64,000 nt of DNA from Symbiobacterium sp040797425 (GCF_040797425.1 NZ_JBFNEH010000001.1:1-64000); one strand, 5' to 3'. Positions 1 through 7,990 are shown, numbered from the stretch's first letter. Numbers and translations are program-made. The notes: generated from the sequence alone by a model not told the origin.

Positions 1-260
1 CCCAGCACCAGGAGAATCAGCGGGGCCAGCTTGAAGAGCATGGCCAGACCCCAGATTACGGTGCGCAGGGCGAGGCCGGCGACGGCGAGCAGGGCGAAGA
101 GAACGGCGGCGGCGTACGCCGCCCGGCCGAGCCAGCCGGCCTTCACCGCCAGGGCGAGCCCCGCGGCGATCAGCAGGAAGAGCCAGGCGCCGGACATGGT
201 GAAGCGGAACAGGGCCAGGAGGCCGATGAGGATCAGGATGATGCCGATGAGCTTTTCCAT
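1..260 (-). CDS. Small integral membrane protein (5' part only; runs off the window)
   Basis: About 86 residues are visible from an ATG at 260, preceded by an AAGGGGTGA-type ribosome binding site. The frame stays open to the window edge, so the C terminus is missing. The visible part is almost entirely hydrophobic, with about four predicted membrane segments at roughly residues 4-17, 24-39, 46-64 and 66-86 separated by single Arg/Lys positions. No family signature was recognised and no function is proposed. It lies downstream of the restriction endonuclease on the same strand, but a terminator-like hairpin separates them, so it is probably a separate unit. Confidence 0.6.
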   Translation of the reverse strand, partial: MEKLIGIILILIGLLALFRFTMSGAWLFLLIAAGLALAVKAGWLGRAAYAAAVLFALLAVAGLALRTVIWGLAMLFKLAPLILLVL

Positions 261-324
261 GGTTGCGATCACCCCTTCGTAAAGGGAGACGCGAGAATGG
301 CAAGGTCAGGTTCGTGCGGAAGCG

Positions 325-344
325 AAAGGGGGCCATCGGCCCCC
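325..344 (-). terminator. Rho-independent terminator after the restriction endonuclease gene
   Basis: A perfect 7-bp GGGGGCC/GGCCCCC stem with a GAT loop directly abuts the endonuclease stop codon. On the minus strand it is followed by TTTCGCTTCC. The U-tract is short but the stem is strong. Confidence 0.6.
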
Positions 345-1205
345 TCATGCTTCTATGTTGCGCGGAATATTCAACCTCTGCGCGGCAAGCAGGAGATCCT
401 GTGCCAGGCGATCAAGGAATGCGAGCGAGTAAAGCCCGTCGATGCGGTTCGTTTCCCAGAGCTGATACACCCGTTCGAGGTCACGCCTGCGCGACAGCCA
501 GCCGATTCCGTCGAAAACGGCATACACGAACTGGGTCGGGAGGCGCTTGTTCGCCATGTCCTCGATTTCCCTGACCGCATCTCCCTGCTTACTGCCCGTG
601 GAGTTGTTGCCCTTCAGGGCGATGACGATTTGGGCTTCCCGGCCGCCGGCCGGTATGGCCAGATCACACGGCGCATCCTGGTTCCCCAGGCCGACGAACC
701 GACACCGCATCTGGTACCTGAAACCAAGTGACTTGACGAGTGCTTCAACCTCGTCCTCAAGATTGCGCCCCTGGTGCACCGCCTTGGAACCGGTGCGACG
801 AGACCAGAGACTCCTCTCCGCAAGGACATCGGCGAAGGTCCATCGGGTATTGAGTTGCGTTCGGACCTTCTCAACGAGGCCGAACGCCCGATCAAACTCA
901 GCCACAAGTTCATCGGGGCGCTTCCGGGCCAGTGTGATCCACCCAGATGTTCCAAACCGATACTTTAGCTGATTCTTCAACTGCTCCTGCCCCAGGCCCA
1001 CACAAGAGACGAGGGCCGGAAACGCCTCGGGATGCTCGCAGACGAACTGGGCAAGGCTCTCACGAGAAATCTGGCCGATCGCGCGCAGCCCCTTTACGAC
1101 CTTGTCCATCTCATCTTTCAAGGCTGGGTCTTCACGCACGACTCCACCGAGGTCGGTCAGAGACTCGAAGAACTCGTCGAACGGGATCGCGGCCACTTGC
1201 ATCAC
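345..1205 (-). CDS. DpnII-like type II restriction endonuclease (PD-(D/E)XK fold, atypical active site)
   Basis: 286 aa, close to the length of DpnII/MboI (about 280-290). The C-terminal half follows the DpnII pattern as I remember that family: an acidic beta-strand (CDLAIP, D181), then IALK (A196-K198), then NSTGSK (204-206 GSK), then a strand ending FDGIGW followed by an R-rich helix. In DpnII the matching strand reads IEVN, so here the usual acidic residue is Ala although a Lys is present. The partner methylase lies immediately upstream: its stop overlaps this gene's start as TGATG. Translation may start at GTG 1205 or ATG 1202. Base composition is lower in G+C than in the flagellar genes. 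Target recognition cannot be read from the sequence. The endonuclease identity rests mainly on the fold pattern and the methylase neighbour. Confidence 0.68.
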   Translation of the reverse strand: MMQVAAIPFDEFFESLTDLGGVVREDPALKDEMDKVVKGLRAIGQISRESLAQFVCEHPEAFPALVSCVGLGQEQLKNQLKYRFGTSGWITLARKRPDELVAEFDRAFGLVEKVRTQLNTRWTFADVLAERSLWSRRTGSKAVHQGRNLEDEVEALVKSLGFRYQMRCRFVGLGNQDAPCDLAIPAGGREAQIVIALKGNNSTGSKQGDAVREIEDMANKRLPTQFVYAVFDGIGWLSRRRDLERVYQLWETNRIDGLYSLAFLDRLAQDLLLAAQRLNIPRNIEA

Positions 1206-2263
1206 CTTGCCACGAATATGTACTCGTTGACCTTTCGGCGCTGCGCTGCTTCGTGGGTACCGAACGTATACACGTGGGGCACTGAATAGACGGTAACCTC
1301 GCTCTTCTCACCACGGAGCATGCGATAGAGTTCATGCTCGTCGGGGACGGAGTTGCTGCTGTATGAGAGTACGATGATACTCTTGCGGAAGCGGTTGAAG
1401 AGTTCACGCAGGGCGTGCCGGACCTTGGTCTTGTAGGCAAACGGGGTGAACCGCTTGGGGATTTTCTTGGTCTTGGTGTTCTGCATGATGGTCAGGCCCC
1501 TCCAATAAACGGAGAGACCCTCTAGAAAATGGTATCTCTTGATATAGTCAGCGTCATCTGACGGAGGGGCGTAAGGCGGATCGAAATAGACGAGGTCGTA
1601 GCCATCGGGGTCGAGGAGGAGCGCGTCCTGGCACATGACCCGATTTGCACGGCCATTATCGAACACGGCGGCATTGTATTCTGTTACAGCCTCCAAGAAG
1701 AGGTCCCGGAGTGGCATCCGTAGCTGGCGTCTGCCATCGTCGTAACGGAAGCTGGTAACTGTAAACACGCCCCGAGGCTGCTTGCGCGCAGCAGCGAGGC
1801 AGAGGGCTGCGATGGCAACGTCTCGCTTATAGGGGGGGAGGCCGTCGATGTGAGACCAGGCGGCATCGAGAAAAGCGAGGTCATCAGCGGGGAAGTACAG
1901 ACCCTGAAACGTCTCCGATATGAAGTCGCGACCGTCAGCGGACGGCGACAGGATCAGCTCAAGGTCAGCCTCTGACAGAGTGACACCCGGGTTCTCAATG
2001 ACCGCGCGCGCCACCGTCGCTGGCCAGTTGAGGAAATCATTGGCCGTGACCTGCTTGCCCATTTCCTTGAGCGCATAGGAAACGACACCGCTGCCACAAA
2101 AGGCATCGAGAGCGGTGTCGAAATGCAGGCCGTTAAAAACTTGGACCAGGTACGGTACAACCCGATACTTGCTCCCCATGTATCGCAGACGCGGGTAAGC
2201 TAATGTGCGCTGCAAGCTGATCCTGTATTCCGCGAGTGGTTCGGCCGCGAGCATGGTGGCCAC
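1202..2263 (-). CDS. DNA N6-adenine methyltransferase (D12/Dam-type), modification partner of the endonuclease
   Basis: Transfers methyl from S-adenosylmethionine to adenine in a target DNA site, protecting host DNA from the adjacent nuclease. About 353 aa. Residues 24-40 carry the RYMGSK lead-in typical of D12 methylases, FCGSG (55-59) is the SAM-binding motif I, and DPPY (228-231) is catalytic motif IV, giving the alpha-class motif order. I chose GTG 2263 because an AGGAGGGT site sits 7 nt upstream. Longer in-frame starts up to 2347 lack such a site. Its TGA overlaps the endonuclease start by one base, so the two are translationally coupled. Sequence specificity is unknown; a GATC-like site is possible because DpnII/MboI partners are of this type, but that is a guess. 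Confidence 0.88.
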   Translation of the reverse strand: MATMLAAEPLAEYRISLQRTLAYPRLRYMGSKYRVVPYLVQVFNGLHFDTALDAFCGSGVVSYALKEMGKQVTANDFLNWPATVARAVIENPGVTLSEADLELILSPSADGRDFISETFQGLYFPADDLAFLDAAWSHIDGLPPYKRDVAIAALCLAAARKQPRGVFTVTSFRYDDGRRQLRMPLRDLFLEAVTEYNAAVFDNGRANRVMCQDALLLDPDGYDLVYFDPPYAPPSDDADYIKRYHFLEGLSVYWRGLTIMQNTKTKKIPKRFTPFAYKTKVRHALRELFNRFRKSIIVLSYSSNSVPDEHELYRMLRGEKSEVTVYSVPHVYTFGTHEAAQRRKVNEYIFVAR

Positions 2264-2392
2264 GGAGATCACCCTCCTACATACAAATGTTCGCTCTGAG
2301 CGGGCCGAAATCCTTCCCCGTGGGATAAAGAGGTTTCGCAAGTGCACCGGCGTTCGGACGGTTGCGCAGGAGAGCTACCCCCAGAAGCTACA

Positions 2393-2431
2393 TGGCCACT
2401 GTGCGGCGCCATAGGCGCCGTTCAGTGGCCA
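2393..2431. repeat. Long two-part inverted repeat
   Basis: TGGCCACTG (2393-2401) pairs perfectly with CAGTGGCCA (2423-2431). Inside it, CGGCGCC and GGCGCCG pair around an ATA loop, giving a nearly continuous cruciform. It lies between the methylase promoter region and the decayed UPF0016 fragment. No U-run follows on either strand, so it is not a clear terminator. It could be a recombination scar or a protein-binding site. Confidence 0.6.
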
Positions 2432-2444
2432 GAAACGATATACG

Positions 2445-2609
2445 TCAACGAACTACACGGAGAACCAAAATCCCGCCGATGATCGCGAACATCGTACCAG
2501 TGCCCAGGCGGAGGACGCGAACCGGGACGTGGCAGAGGAGGTTGTCGCCCGCCACCACGATGAGCAGATACGCGAAAACGGCCACTGGGAACTGCCCAGT
2601 TTTGTTACA
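2445..2609 (-). pseudogene. Decayed 3' fragment of a UPF0016 (Gdt1/TMEM165-like) gene
   Basis: Reading the minus strand gives about 45 residues ending in a normal stop at 2445-2447. They match the last 40 residues of the intact UPF0016 gene at 4616-4891: VVAGDNLLCHVPVRV against VVAGDSLLRHVPVRV, then a shared TGTMF and GG.LVLR tail. DNA identity over about 120 bp is obvious by eye, roughly three quarters. The frame is blocked upstream by a stop at 2607-2609 and no start codon or E-x-G-D-K-T half is present. It is therefore a remnant of a second copy, lying on the far side of the HD/YwgA-like gene pair from the intact copy. Confidence 0.78.
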
Positions 2610-2622
2610 TCAGGCCAGTCGA

Positions 2623-3159
2623 TCAAGATTGCAGATTTTCATATAGTTCGTCGACAGATCGTACGGCTTCATATGCTGCGCCGAAATGAACGTGAGGTTT
2701 CAGGGCACAGATTCGCTTGGCCCGTTGCTCTTGGGACAGGCTCGGGTCCATTTTTCGCACGTAAAGGGCCGTCGCCAATCGTTCGAGTTCTGCAACTCCC
2801 TTGTCGCCAAAGTACGTCGCGACAAGGCTAATCTCCCGATCATATTGTTCCGTCAAGTTCGCGAACCTCGCAGCCAACTTGCGCCCTGACTCAGAAGGAT
2901 ATAGGCTTGGCCCATATGGGTAAGGCCGCGGCCTTAACTCCAGCACTCCATCTGCACGAAGTGATGTGAGTTCATCTCGGAGTTCAAAAGAAAACGGGCC
3001 GTGTTTATAAAGCACAAATTCGTATCCCAACGAGACTCCAAACATCTCTTGCAGAAAATATGTAGCCTTCTGAAGGTGGGTTTCTCCGCACCAGCTACCG
3101 TGCTTGATAAGCTTCTCAGCCAGAGTGGCCAACAGAGCCGCTCGCTCCAGCCTTCTCAT
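2623..3159 (-). CDS. YwgA-like/SocA-related (Panacea-type) protein coupled to the HD phosphohydrolase
   Basis: 178 aa from ATG 3159. The pattern is a helix with HLQKATYFLQE, then YEFVLYKHGPFSFELRDEL, then a winged-helix-like stretch with PYPYGPSLYPSESG. This is the layout I associate with B. subtilis YwgA and with SocA/Panacea-domain antitoxin-like proteins, i.e. small alpha/beta proteins of uncertain biochemical role. The ATG overlaps the stop of the upstream HD gene as ATGA and has a GGGGGAGG site inside the HD gene, so the two are co-translated. B. subtilis has the same pairing (ywfO-ywgA). I propose that it regulates or partners the HD enzyme. Family assignment is moderate and function unproven. 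Confidence 0.6.
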   Translation of the reverse strand: MRRLERAALLATLAEKLIKHGSWCGETHLQKATYFLQEMFGVSLGYEFVLYKHGPFSFELRDELTSLRADGVLELRPRPYPYGPSLYPSESGRKLAARFANLTEQYDREISLVATYFGDKGVAELERLATALYVRKMDPSLSQEQRAKRICALKPHVHFGAAYEAVRSVDELYENLQS

Positions 3160-4490
3160 TCCGCCTCCCCCTCGTATGGAAACTGTATGAGCTTCTCTCG
3201 GTTGTTTCGTAACCAACGTTCAGCTTCCACGAGCTTGTCTGGATCAACGAAAACGTAGTCAATAGCATATACGGGCAGACCCCGTAGCACCGGTGACAGT
3301 GAGAAAGCTGACACAATCATGTTCGGGTAGATTAGTACCGGAAAGTCAGGTGCACTACCCTTTTGTGTGTATTGATCATGTCGGACCGCATTCGAACCAA
3401 ATTCCTTGACAGCCGCAGAATACACAGCCCTACCGGCTTCAGGGTTGATTTCAACGTCCCCTGGATGACGGCGGTACAACACCCTAAAGTGTTTCCGCTG
3501 TACAATTCGCATCGCAGGATCATGACCAGGCGCCTGTGCGTCCTCGGCTGCCTTCCTAATGGCACTAATGACCTCGTTATCTGTCATGAGAAGATGTTGA
3601 TCGAGATCTGTTGAAAACCTGCCATTAGGAAGCCATTCTCTAAGAAAATCCTTCAGATGTATGTCATAAATACGCCGCACCGGGTGCAGGTAGACCTGCG
3701 AGTACATAAAATACCTGGCAAGGAGTAGGGCCTCAGCTGACTGAAGGCCACCTTCTTCGACCCCCAGTGCTGGCTCAGGTATACCTGTTTGATCATCTGT
3801 CGGCGTCGAAGGGAGAAGTCGAAGGGTATCTATTAGGCGGAAATGATCGAATCGGCCGTATGCCACACCTGCATGATAAGAGTCTCTCAGTAGATAGTCC
3901 ATCCGGTCTGCACCGAACGCATCGCCCACGATAATCTCAGACAGAATTGCCTCCCAGTTAGTGAACTGTTGCTCAGGGTATTTCCTTGGGCCGACTGCGA
4001 TTTTCGCAACATCCTCAGCACGCAGAGGCGGAGTCATGTGTTGCCAGATTTCACGCATTTCTTCGCTGAGGATGAGCTCCTTGGTCAAGCGTTCGTGGTC
4101 CCACCCCCCAGGTAAGAGCTCCTTTTCAGCGGCGTGGGAGAAGGGAAGGTGCCCAATATCGTGGCACAGAGCCGCCATTCGTACCACTCTACGCCAATAG
4201 GGAAGCTGATGAGTTTGTGTTATTTCTGGCAGAATTTCCCTTATCTCGTCAGTTACATTAGCAGGATGGGTCACAACGTCAAAAATGCGACTTGCCAACT
4301 CCATTACGCCAAGAGAATGCTCAAACCTTCTGTGTGTAGCACCTGGGTAGACCAGGTATGACATTGCCAGTTGATGAATGTAGCGCAGTCGCTGAAACGG
4401 TCTAGAATCTAGCACTCTCCTTTCGTCTGAATCCAGACGTATGAAATTATGAATGGGATCGCGAATCTCGTGTGTTTGCTTCGCCAACAC
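3156..4490 (-). CDS. HD-domain phosphohydrolase, YwfO/SAMHD1-like dNTP triphosphohydrolase family
   Basis: About 444 aa. It opens with IRDPIHNFIRLD and PFQRLRYIHQLAMSYLVYPGATHRRFEHSLG, the signature start of the dGTPase/YwfO family. Metal ligands are H58, the HD pair H110-D111 (LCHDIGHLPFSH) and an aspartate in DAFGADRMDYLLRDS (about 191-203). Members hydrolyse dNTPs to deoxynucleosides plus triphosphate, or act on related phosphoesters; the substrate here is unknown. The start is uncertain: GTG 4490 and TTG 4487 both lie just after a GGGGGG-rich site, and ATG 4511 is also in frame. It is co-translated with the YwgA-like gene by an ATGA overlap. G+C is lower than in surrounding housekeeping genes, in line with an acquired segment next to the restriction-modification genes. 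Confidence 0.85.
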   Translation of the reverse strand: MLAKQTHEIRDPIHNFIRLDSDERRVLDSRPFQRLRYIHQLAMSYLVYPGATHRRFEHSLGVMELASRIFDVVTHPANVTDEIREILPEITQTHQLPYWRRVVRMAALCHDIGHLPFSHAAEKELLPGGWDHERLTKELILSEEMREIWQHMTPPLRAEDVAKIAVGPRKYPEQQFTNWEAILSEIIVGDAFGADRMDYLLRDSYHAGVAYGRFDHFRLIDTLRLLPSTPTDDQTGIPEPALGVEEGGLQSAEALLLARYFMYSQVYLHPVRRIYDIHLKDFLREWLPNGRFSTDLDQHLLMTDNEVISAIRKAAEDAQAPGHDPAMRIVQRKHFRVLYRRHPGDVEINPEAGRAVYSAAVKEFGSNAVRHDQYTQKGSAPDFPVLIYPNMIVSAFSLSPVLRGLPVYAIDYVFVDPDKLVEAERWLRNNREKLIQFPYEGEAE

Positions 4491-4615
4491 TGTCCCCCCT
4501 CTCCCATACATGCGTTCGCCGAACCCATAGAAAAACCTGCCGACGCTGCGGCAGATTTTGCTGTACATAAGGAGGTGCCGACTTTTGCCTTCTGACTACT
4601 GCGATACCAACGAAG

Positions 4616-4891
4616 TCACCTAATGGCACGGAGCACCAGCATCCCGCCAACAAACATGAACATCGTCCCGGTGGCGAGGCGGATGACGCGGACCGGAACG
4701 TGGCGAAGGAGGCTGTCGCCCGCCACCACGGCGAGGAGGGACGACGCGACCAGCGCCGCCGCGGCGCCCAGGAAGATCATGTGCGGGGCCTTGGAGCGAG
4801 CCGAGAGGGACATGACCATCAGTTGGGTCTTGTCGCCAAGTTCGGCGAGGAAGATAACGAGGAAGGTCGCGAGCGCGGACTTCCATTCCAA
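4616..4891 (-). CDS. UPF0016 family membrane protein (Gdt1/TMEM165-like cation transporter half)
   Basis: 91 aa, the size of single-repeat bacterial UPF0016 proteins, which work as homo- or hetero-dimers. The defining E-x-G-D-K-T motif is present as ELGDKT (about residues 16-21) in the first membrane helix. Two more hydrophobic helices follow, including LLAVVAGDSLL and MFMFVGGMLVL. Characterised relatives export Mn2+ or exchange Ca2+/Mn2+ for H+; the ion here is not determined. Start is TTG 4891 with GGGGGGAG 6 nt upstream. A degraded copy of the 3' half lies at 2445-2609. No yybP-ykoY manganese riboswitch, common upstream of this family, was seen in the short leader. Confidence 0.87.
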   Translation of the reverse strand: MEWKSALATFLVIFLAELGDKTQLMVMSLSARSKAPHMIFLGAAAALVASSLLAVVAGDSLLRHVPVRVIRLATGTMFMFVGGMLVLRAIR

Positions 4892-4933
4892 TGCAGGCTC
4901 CCCCCTGTGCGCCCGTGGACGGGCTCATAGGAG

Positions 4934-4963
4934 GATATGGGGGGAGGGGCGGGGACATGTCAA
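4934..4963 (-). promoter_or_regulatory. Candidate sigma-A-type promoter for the UPF0016 gene
   Basis: On the minus strand a perfect TTGACA -35 (4958-4963) is followed after 18 nt by CATATC (4934-4939), a 3-of-6 match to the -10 consensus. The spacer is very C-rich. The position, about 43 nt before the TTG start, is suitable. The -10 is weak. Confidence 0.4.
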
Positions 4964-5005
4964 CCACTGCCCGCGGAAGCGCGCGGCGATGAGGGGATGA
5001 GGCGA

Positions 5006-6224
5006 TTAGTGAGCAAGGATCACCAGCGTGGCCAGATTGTAGCTCTCATTCGCCCTCAGCCAGTCGGCCATTCGTTGCACCGTGTCTCCACCGTGCTGAA
5101 CCTTGCGCGCCTCGCACTGCGCCACACGTACCGCCAGCTCGGGCGTGATCTCATGATGGATTCCGCTCAGACCGATCAACTGGAAAACGAACAGGGCGAA
5201 AGTCAACACAAGCCGCGCATACGAATCGAACGGTCCTGGTCTCAACGGCAGGCCGATTCGATAAGCCTCGTGTACGAGGTAGTTCTCCAGAATGTAGCTG
5301 TAAGACCGCTCGAACGACGCCCAGTAGTGCTCACGGAGACTTCTGACTCGTGCAGCCAGCTCGGCTACGGGCATCTTATCAACGTACTGAATGCCGGCGA
5401 GGAACTCGTCAACCAGTTGGCGCTGCCGTGGCAGCAAGGACCCGTGGTAGCCGGATATCAGCAGGGCTGTCAACATGGCCATCTGGAGCCGGTCATGCCT
5501 CTCATCGTATGACACGGGATGTTTCAGTGCTCCGCTGGCCGCAAGACGGGCAAATCGTTCTACGATGCCCAGAACATCTGCCTCTCGCCGATCTGTCCCC
5601 AGTCCTTCCAGTTCCCTACAAAGCAATCCAAGACCGATGAGTCTTTCGGAGACATTGTACCGGCGGTCCTGTAAGACTTGAATCGCAGGTAATCGCGCCG
5701 GCCAGAGGTCACCGTTCTGCTTAACCTCACCTATTAATTGCGCAAAAACGTCTGTCCATTTGTTGGACGGTATCATCAAACTCGATTCCATCAGGGTCCA
5801 AGAGGGCCAGCCGGGCAATTTCAGGGTACGACAGCGTTGTCGTCAGCTCCAAAACTCCGCCGAGACGTTTGTAACCACGTGGGTAGGTAGCGCAGACGTA
5901 CGAGAGGGCTTGCGCTCCCATGTCCAGTTGAACGCCGCAGAAACCCTCTTCTGTGAGAAATGGACACTTTTTCTCGCTGCCCAGCTTGATGTAAGCCCAC
6001 TGGGCTGGACTTGGATTCTCATGGTTTCGCACCAGGTGCTTCCGAAATGCCGACCTCCACTTGGGGAGGTTAACAGCCCGATAGGTGTGGTACGTGATTC
6101 TATCGATGTCCACCCGCCATCCCCGACAACACATGTCCTCGCAGTTGCAGGCAATGAACGAGAAGCGCCGCATGTAACTCGGGTCCAGCAGCCTCTGCAT
6201 CAGCGAGCCCGTCGTACCCCCCAT
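5006..6224 (-). pseudogene. fliB: FliB-type flagellin lysine-N-methylase, split by a one-base frameshift
   Basis: FliB methylates surface lysines of flagellin. The first frame (6224-5727, ATG with GGAAGGAG 9 nt upstream) carries the family's N-terminal cysteine pattern: CNCEDMCCRGW (C26, C28, C32, C33) and later CPFLTEEGFC and CATYPRG. The second frame (coding downstream of about 5750 to the stop at 5006) continues as NVSERLIGLGLLCRELE and the helical C-terminal half. The two frames overlap and differ by +1. A single T insertion in the T5 run at 5744-5748 (AAAAA on the plus strand) explains the break. Rejoined, the product would be about 400 aa, the normal FliB length. The break could be a true mutation, a sequencing error or translational slippage. 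The gene lies just downstream of motB and the flagellins, fitting its substrate, but is lower in G+C than they are. Confidence 0.82.
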
Positions 6225-6288
6225 CGTGCCAGACTCCTTCCGCGTACCGCTTAGCTAGCAACGTATCGTGCAGAAACCTGGAAGCCCC

Positions 6289-7188
6289 CTATTCTTTCCG
6301 CGCAACGATGATGGTCACCCGGTCGGAAGCCGCCTGGCTATCACCGTAGCCGAAATAGACGAAGTTGCCGCCGGGGATGCCCCAGTTCTCCGTGAAGTAG
6401 CGCACTACGGCTCCGGCCCGGAGGGCGGCCAGTTCGAAGGCTTCGGCACTGCCAGCGTCCTGGGTCGTATCCGCGGTTCCGGTGACCATGATGGGCAGTT
6501 CGACGTCCGCCAACTTGGCGGCAATCTCATCCAACGTGGTGTACGCTTCGGGGCGAATCTGGTACTCGCCGGGGTTGAACAGTAAACTGCCGGCCACGCT
6601 GAGCACGATGCCGCGTTCTTCCAGGGCGACAGAGAGCAAGCCGCTCTTCACACCGGGCATGCCGCGGAAGACGTCGGCCACCTCCTGCATCGGGTCCACC
6701 GCCTCAGGCGGGGACGGCACCTGTTCCGGTGCGCTCTCCACGACAGCAGGCTCGGAAACCGGCTCTTCCTCCACTGGCGGGACCTCGACCTCCGTCACCG
6801 GTTCCGGCACCCATTCGGTTTCGGGCGCGATCTCCACGGGCTCCGCCGCGGGCGCCGCGATGAGGTACGCCGGCCAGTCGGGTACGTCTTCCAGACTCCG
6901 GAAGCGTTCAAGCGAAGTGATGGGCGCCTGGATATTGGACTGGCTTCGACCCGAGATCGCGAGGAAACCGCCTCCTGACGCACCGAGAACCTGGTTCAAG
7001 GAGCGAGCGAGGCGCTCATACTTCACCGTGTCGACGCGGGTGAAGGAGAACATGACCACAAACACGATGAACATGAGCGTCATGAAGTCAGCGTAGGAGA
7101 CCATCCAGCGGTTGACGCCACTCGCCGGGCCGTGGCCCCCGCCCCCTCCGCCCTGCTCTTCCTGCGGTGGCTTCATCGTCCGGGCCAT
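6289..7188 (-). CDS. motB: Flagellar stator protein MotB
   Basis: 299 aa. After a Gly-rich N terminus the single membrane helix contains WMVSYADFMTLMFIVFVVMFS, with the conserved proton-carrying Asp in YADFMTLM. A long acidic, Pro/Glu-rich linker (about residues 105-170) follows, then an OmpA-like peptidoglycan-binding domain with LLFNPGEYQIRPEA, the NFVYFGYGDSQAASDRV end and a final beta-strand. The usual GHTD block is replaced by VTGTADTTQ. The domain is complete in length. It pairs with MotA, which ends 4 nt upstream (7193), to form the torque-generating ion channel. It is the last standard flagellar gene of the cluster, followed by fliB. Confidence 0.93.
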   Translation of the reverse strand: MARTMKPPQEEQGGGGGGHGPASGVNRWMVSYADFMTLMFIVFVVMFSFTRVDTVKYERLARSLNQVLGASGGGFLAISGRSQSNIQAPITSLERFRSLEDVPDWPAYLIAAPAAEPVEIAPETEWVPEPVTEVEVPPVEEEPVSEPAVVESAPEQVPSPPEAVDPMQEVADVFRGMPGVKSGLLSVALEERGIVLSVAGSLLFNPGEYQIRPEAYTTLDEIAAKLADVELPIMVTGTADTTQDAGSAEAFELAALRAGAVVRYFTENWGIPGGNFVYFGYGDSQAASDRVTIIVARKE

Positions 7189-7192
7189 TCAG

Positions 7193-7990
7193 CTACGCCC
7201 CCTCCTGTGCGGGAGCGCCCGCGGCGGAACGCGCACGGCTGCCGCCGGAGTTGGGCAGGTAGATCGACAGCTTCTCCCGCAAGTTTCGGGGGTTTTCTCC
7301 GGCCTGAATGCCTTCGATCCCCACGATGATCATCTGGTTGAAATGCCGCTCCTGCTTCGCAATCGACTTAATCTTGGAGCCCATGGGCAGAAAGAAGAGG
7401 TTCGCCGAACCGAGGCCGTAGAGAGTCGCCAGGAAGGCGACCGCGATGGAGGGGCCGAGGTTATCCACGTCGCTCAGGTTGCCCATGATGGTGACCAGGG
7501 CCATGACGGTGCCCATGATGCCGAGGGTGGGCGCGTAGCCCCCTGCGGTCTCAAAGACCCCGGCGCTCCGGTTGATCTGGTTCACCTGCTCCTCGCTGAG
7601 CGCCTCCATCACCTCGACCACCTGCTCCGGATCTGCGCCGTCCACGGCCATGGTGAGCCCCCGCTTCACCACGGGGTTCACGGCCTGTTCGGCGTCCTCC
7701 TGCAGCGAGAGCAGACCGTTGCGGCGGGCCTTCTCGGCCAGGCCGACGAGGAAGTCGATCATCCCCTGGTAGTCGCGCTTCGGCGGCGAGAAGGCCATCT
7801 TCAGACCCCGGGGAACCTCCTTCAGGTCCTCGGTCGAATGGGAGATGATCGTGGCGCCGATGGAGCCGCCGATGACGATCAGGGCGGCGCTCTTGCCGAG
7901 CAGTGAGCCCAGGGTCACATCCTCCAGGTATGCGCCGATGCCGATGGCGAATATCGCGAACAGCAACCCGCCGATCGTTGCGAGGTCCAA
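7193..7990 (-). CDS. motA: Flagellar stator protein MotA
   Basis: 265 aa with the four-helix MotA layout: helix 1 at about 4-20, helix 2 beginning AALIVIGGSIGATII, a cytoplasmic loop with RRNGLLSLQEDAE, then the paired helices APTLGIMGTVMALVTIMGNL and GPSIAVAFLATLYGLGSANLFFLP. These include the conserved Pro and Gly residues that contact the rotor and form the ion path with MotB. Gene order and spacing (motA-motB, 4 nt) support coupled expression. A terminator lies between this gene and the upstream flagellin, so motAB needs read-through or its own promoter; none was recognised. Confidence 0.95.
   Translation of the reverse strand: MDLATIGGLLFAIFAIGIGAYLEDVTLGSLLGKSAALIVIGGSIGATIISHSTEDLKEVPRGLKMAFSPPKRDYQGMIDFLVGLAEKARRNGLLSLQEDAEQAVNPVVKRGLTMAVDGADPEQVVEVMEALSEEQVNQINRSAGVFETAGGYAPTLGIMGTVMALVTIMGNLSDVDNLGPSIAVAFLATLYGLGSANLFFLPMGSKIKSIAKQERHFNQMIIVGIEGIQAGENPRNLREKLSIYLPNSGGSRARSAAGAPAQEGA

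Noticed and set aside
4892..5005. yybP-ykoY manganese riboswitch upstream of the UPF0016 gene
   Set aside because: The leader is short and C/G-rich, and none of the class's conserved loops is seen; only a small CCCGT/ACGGG hairpin is present.
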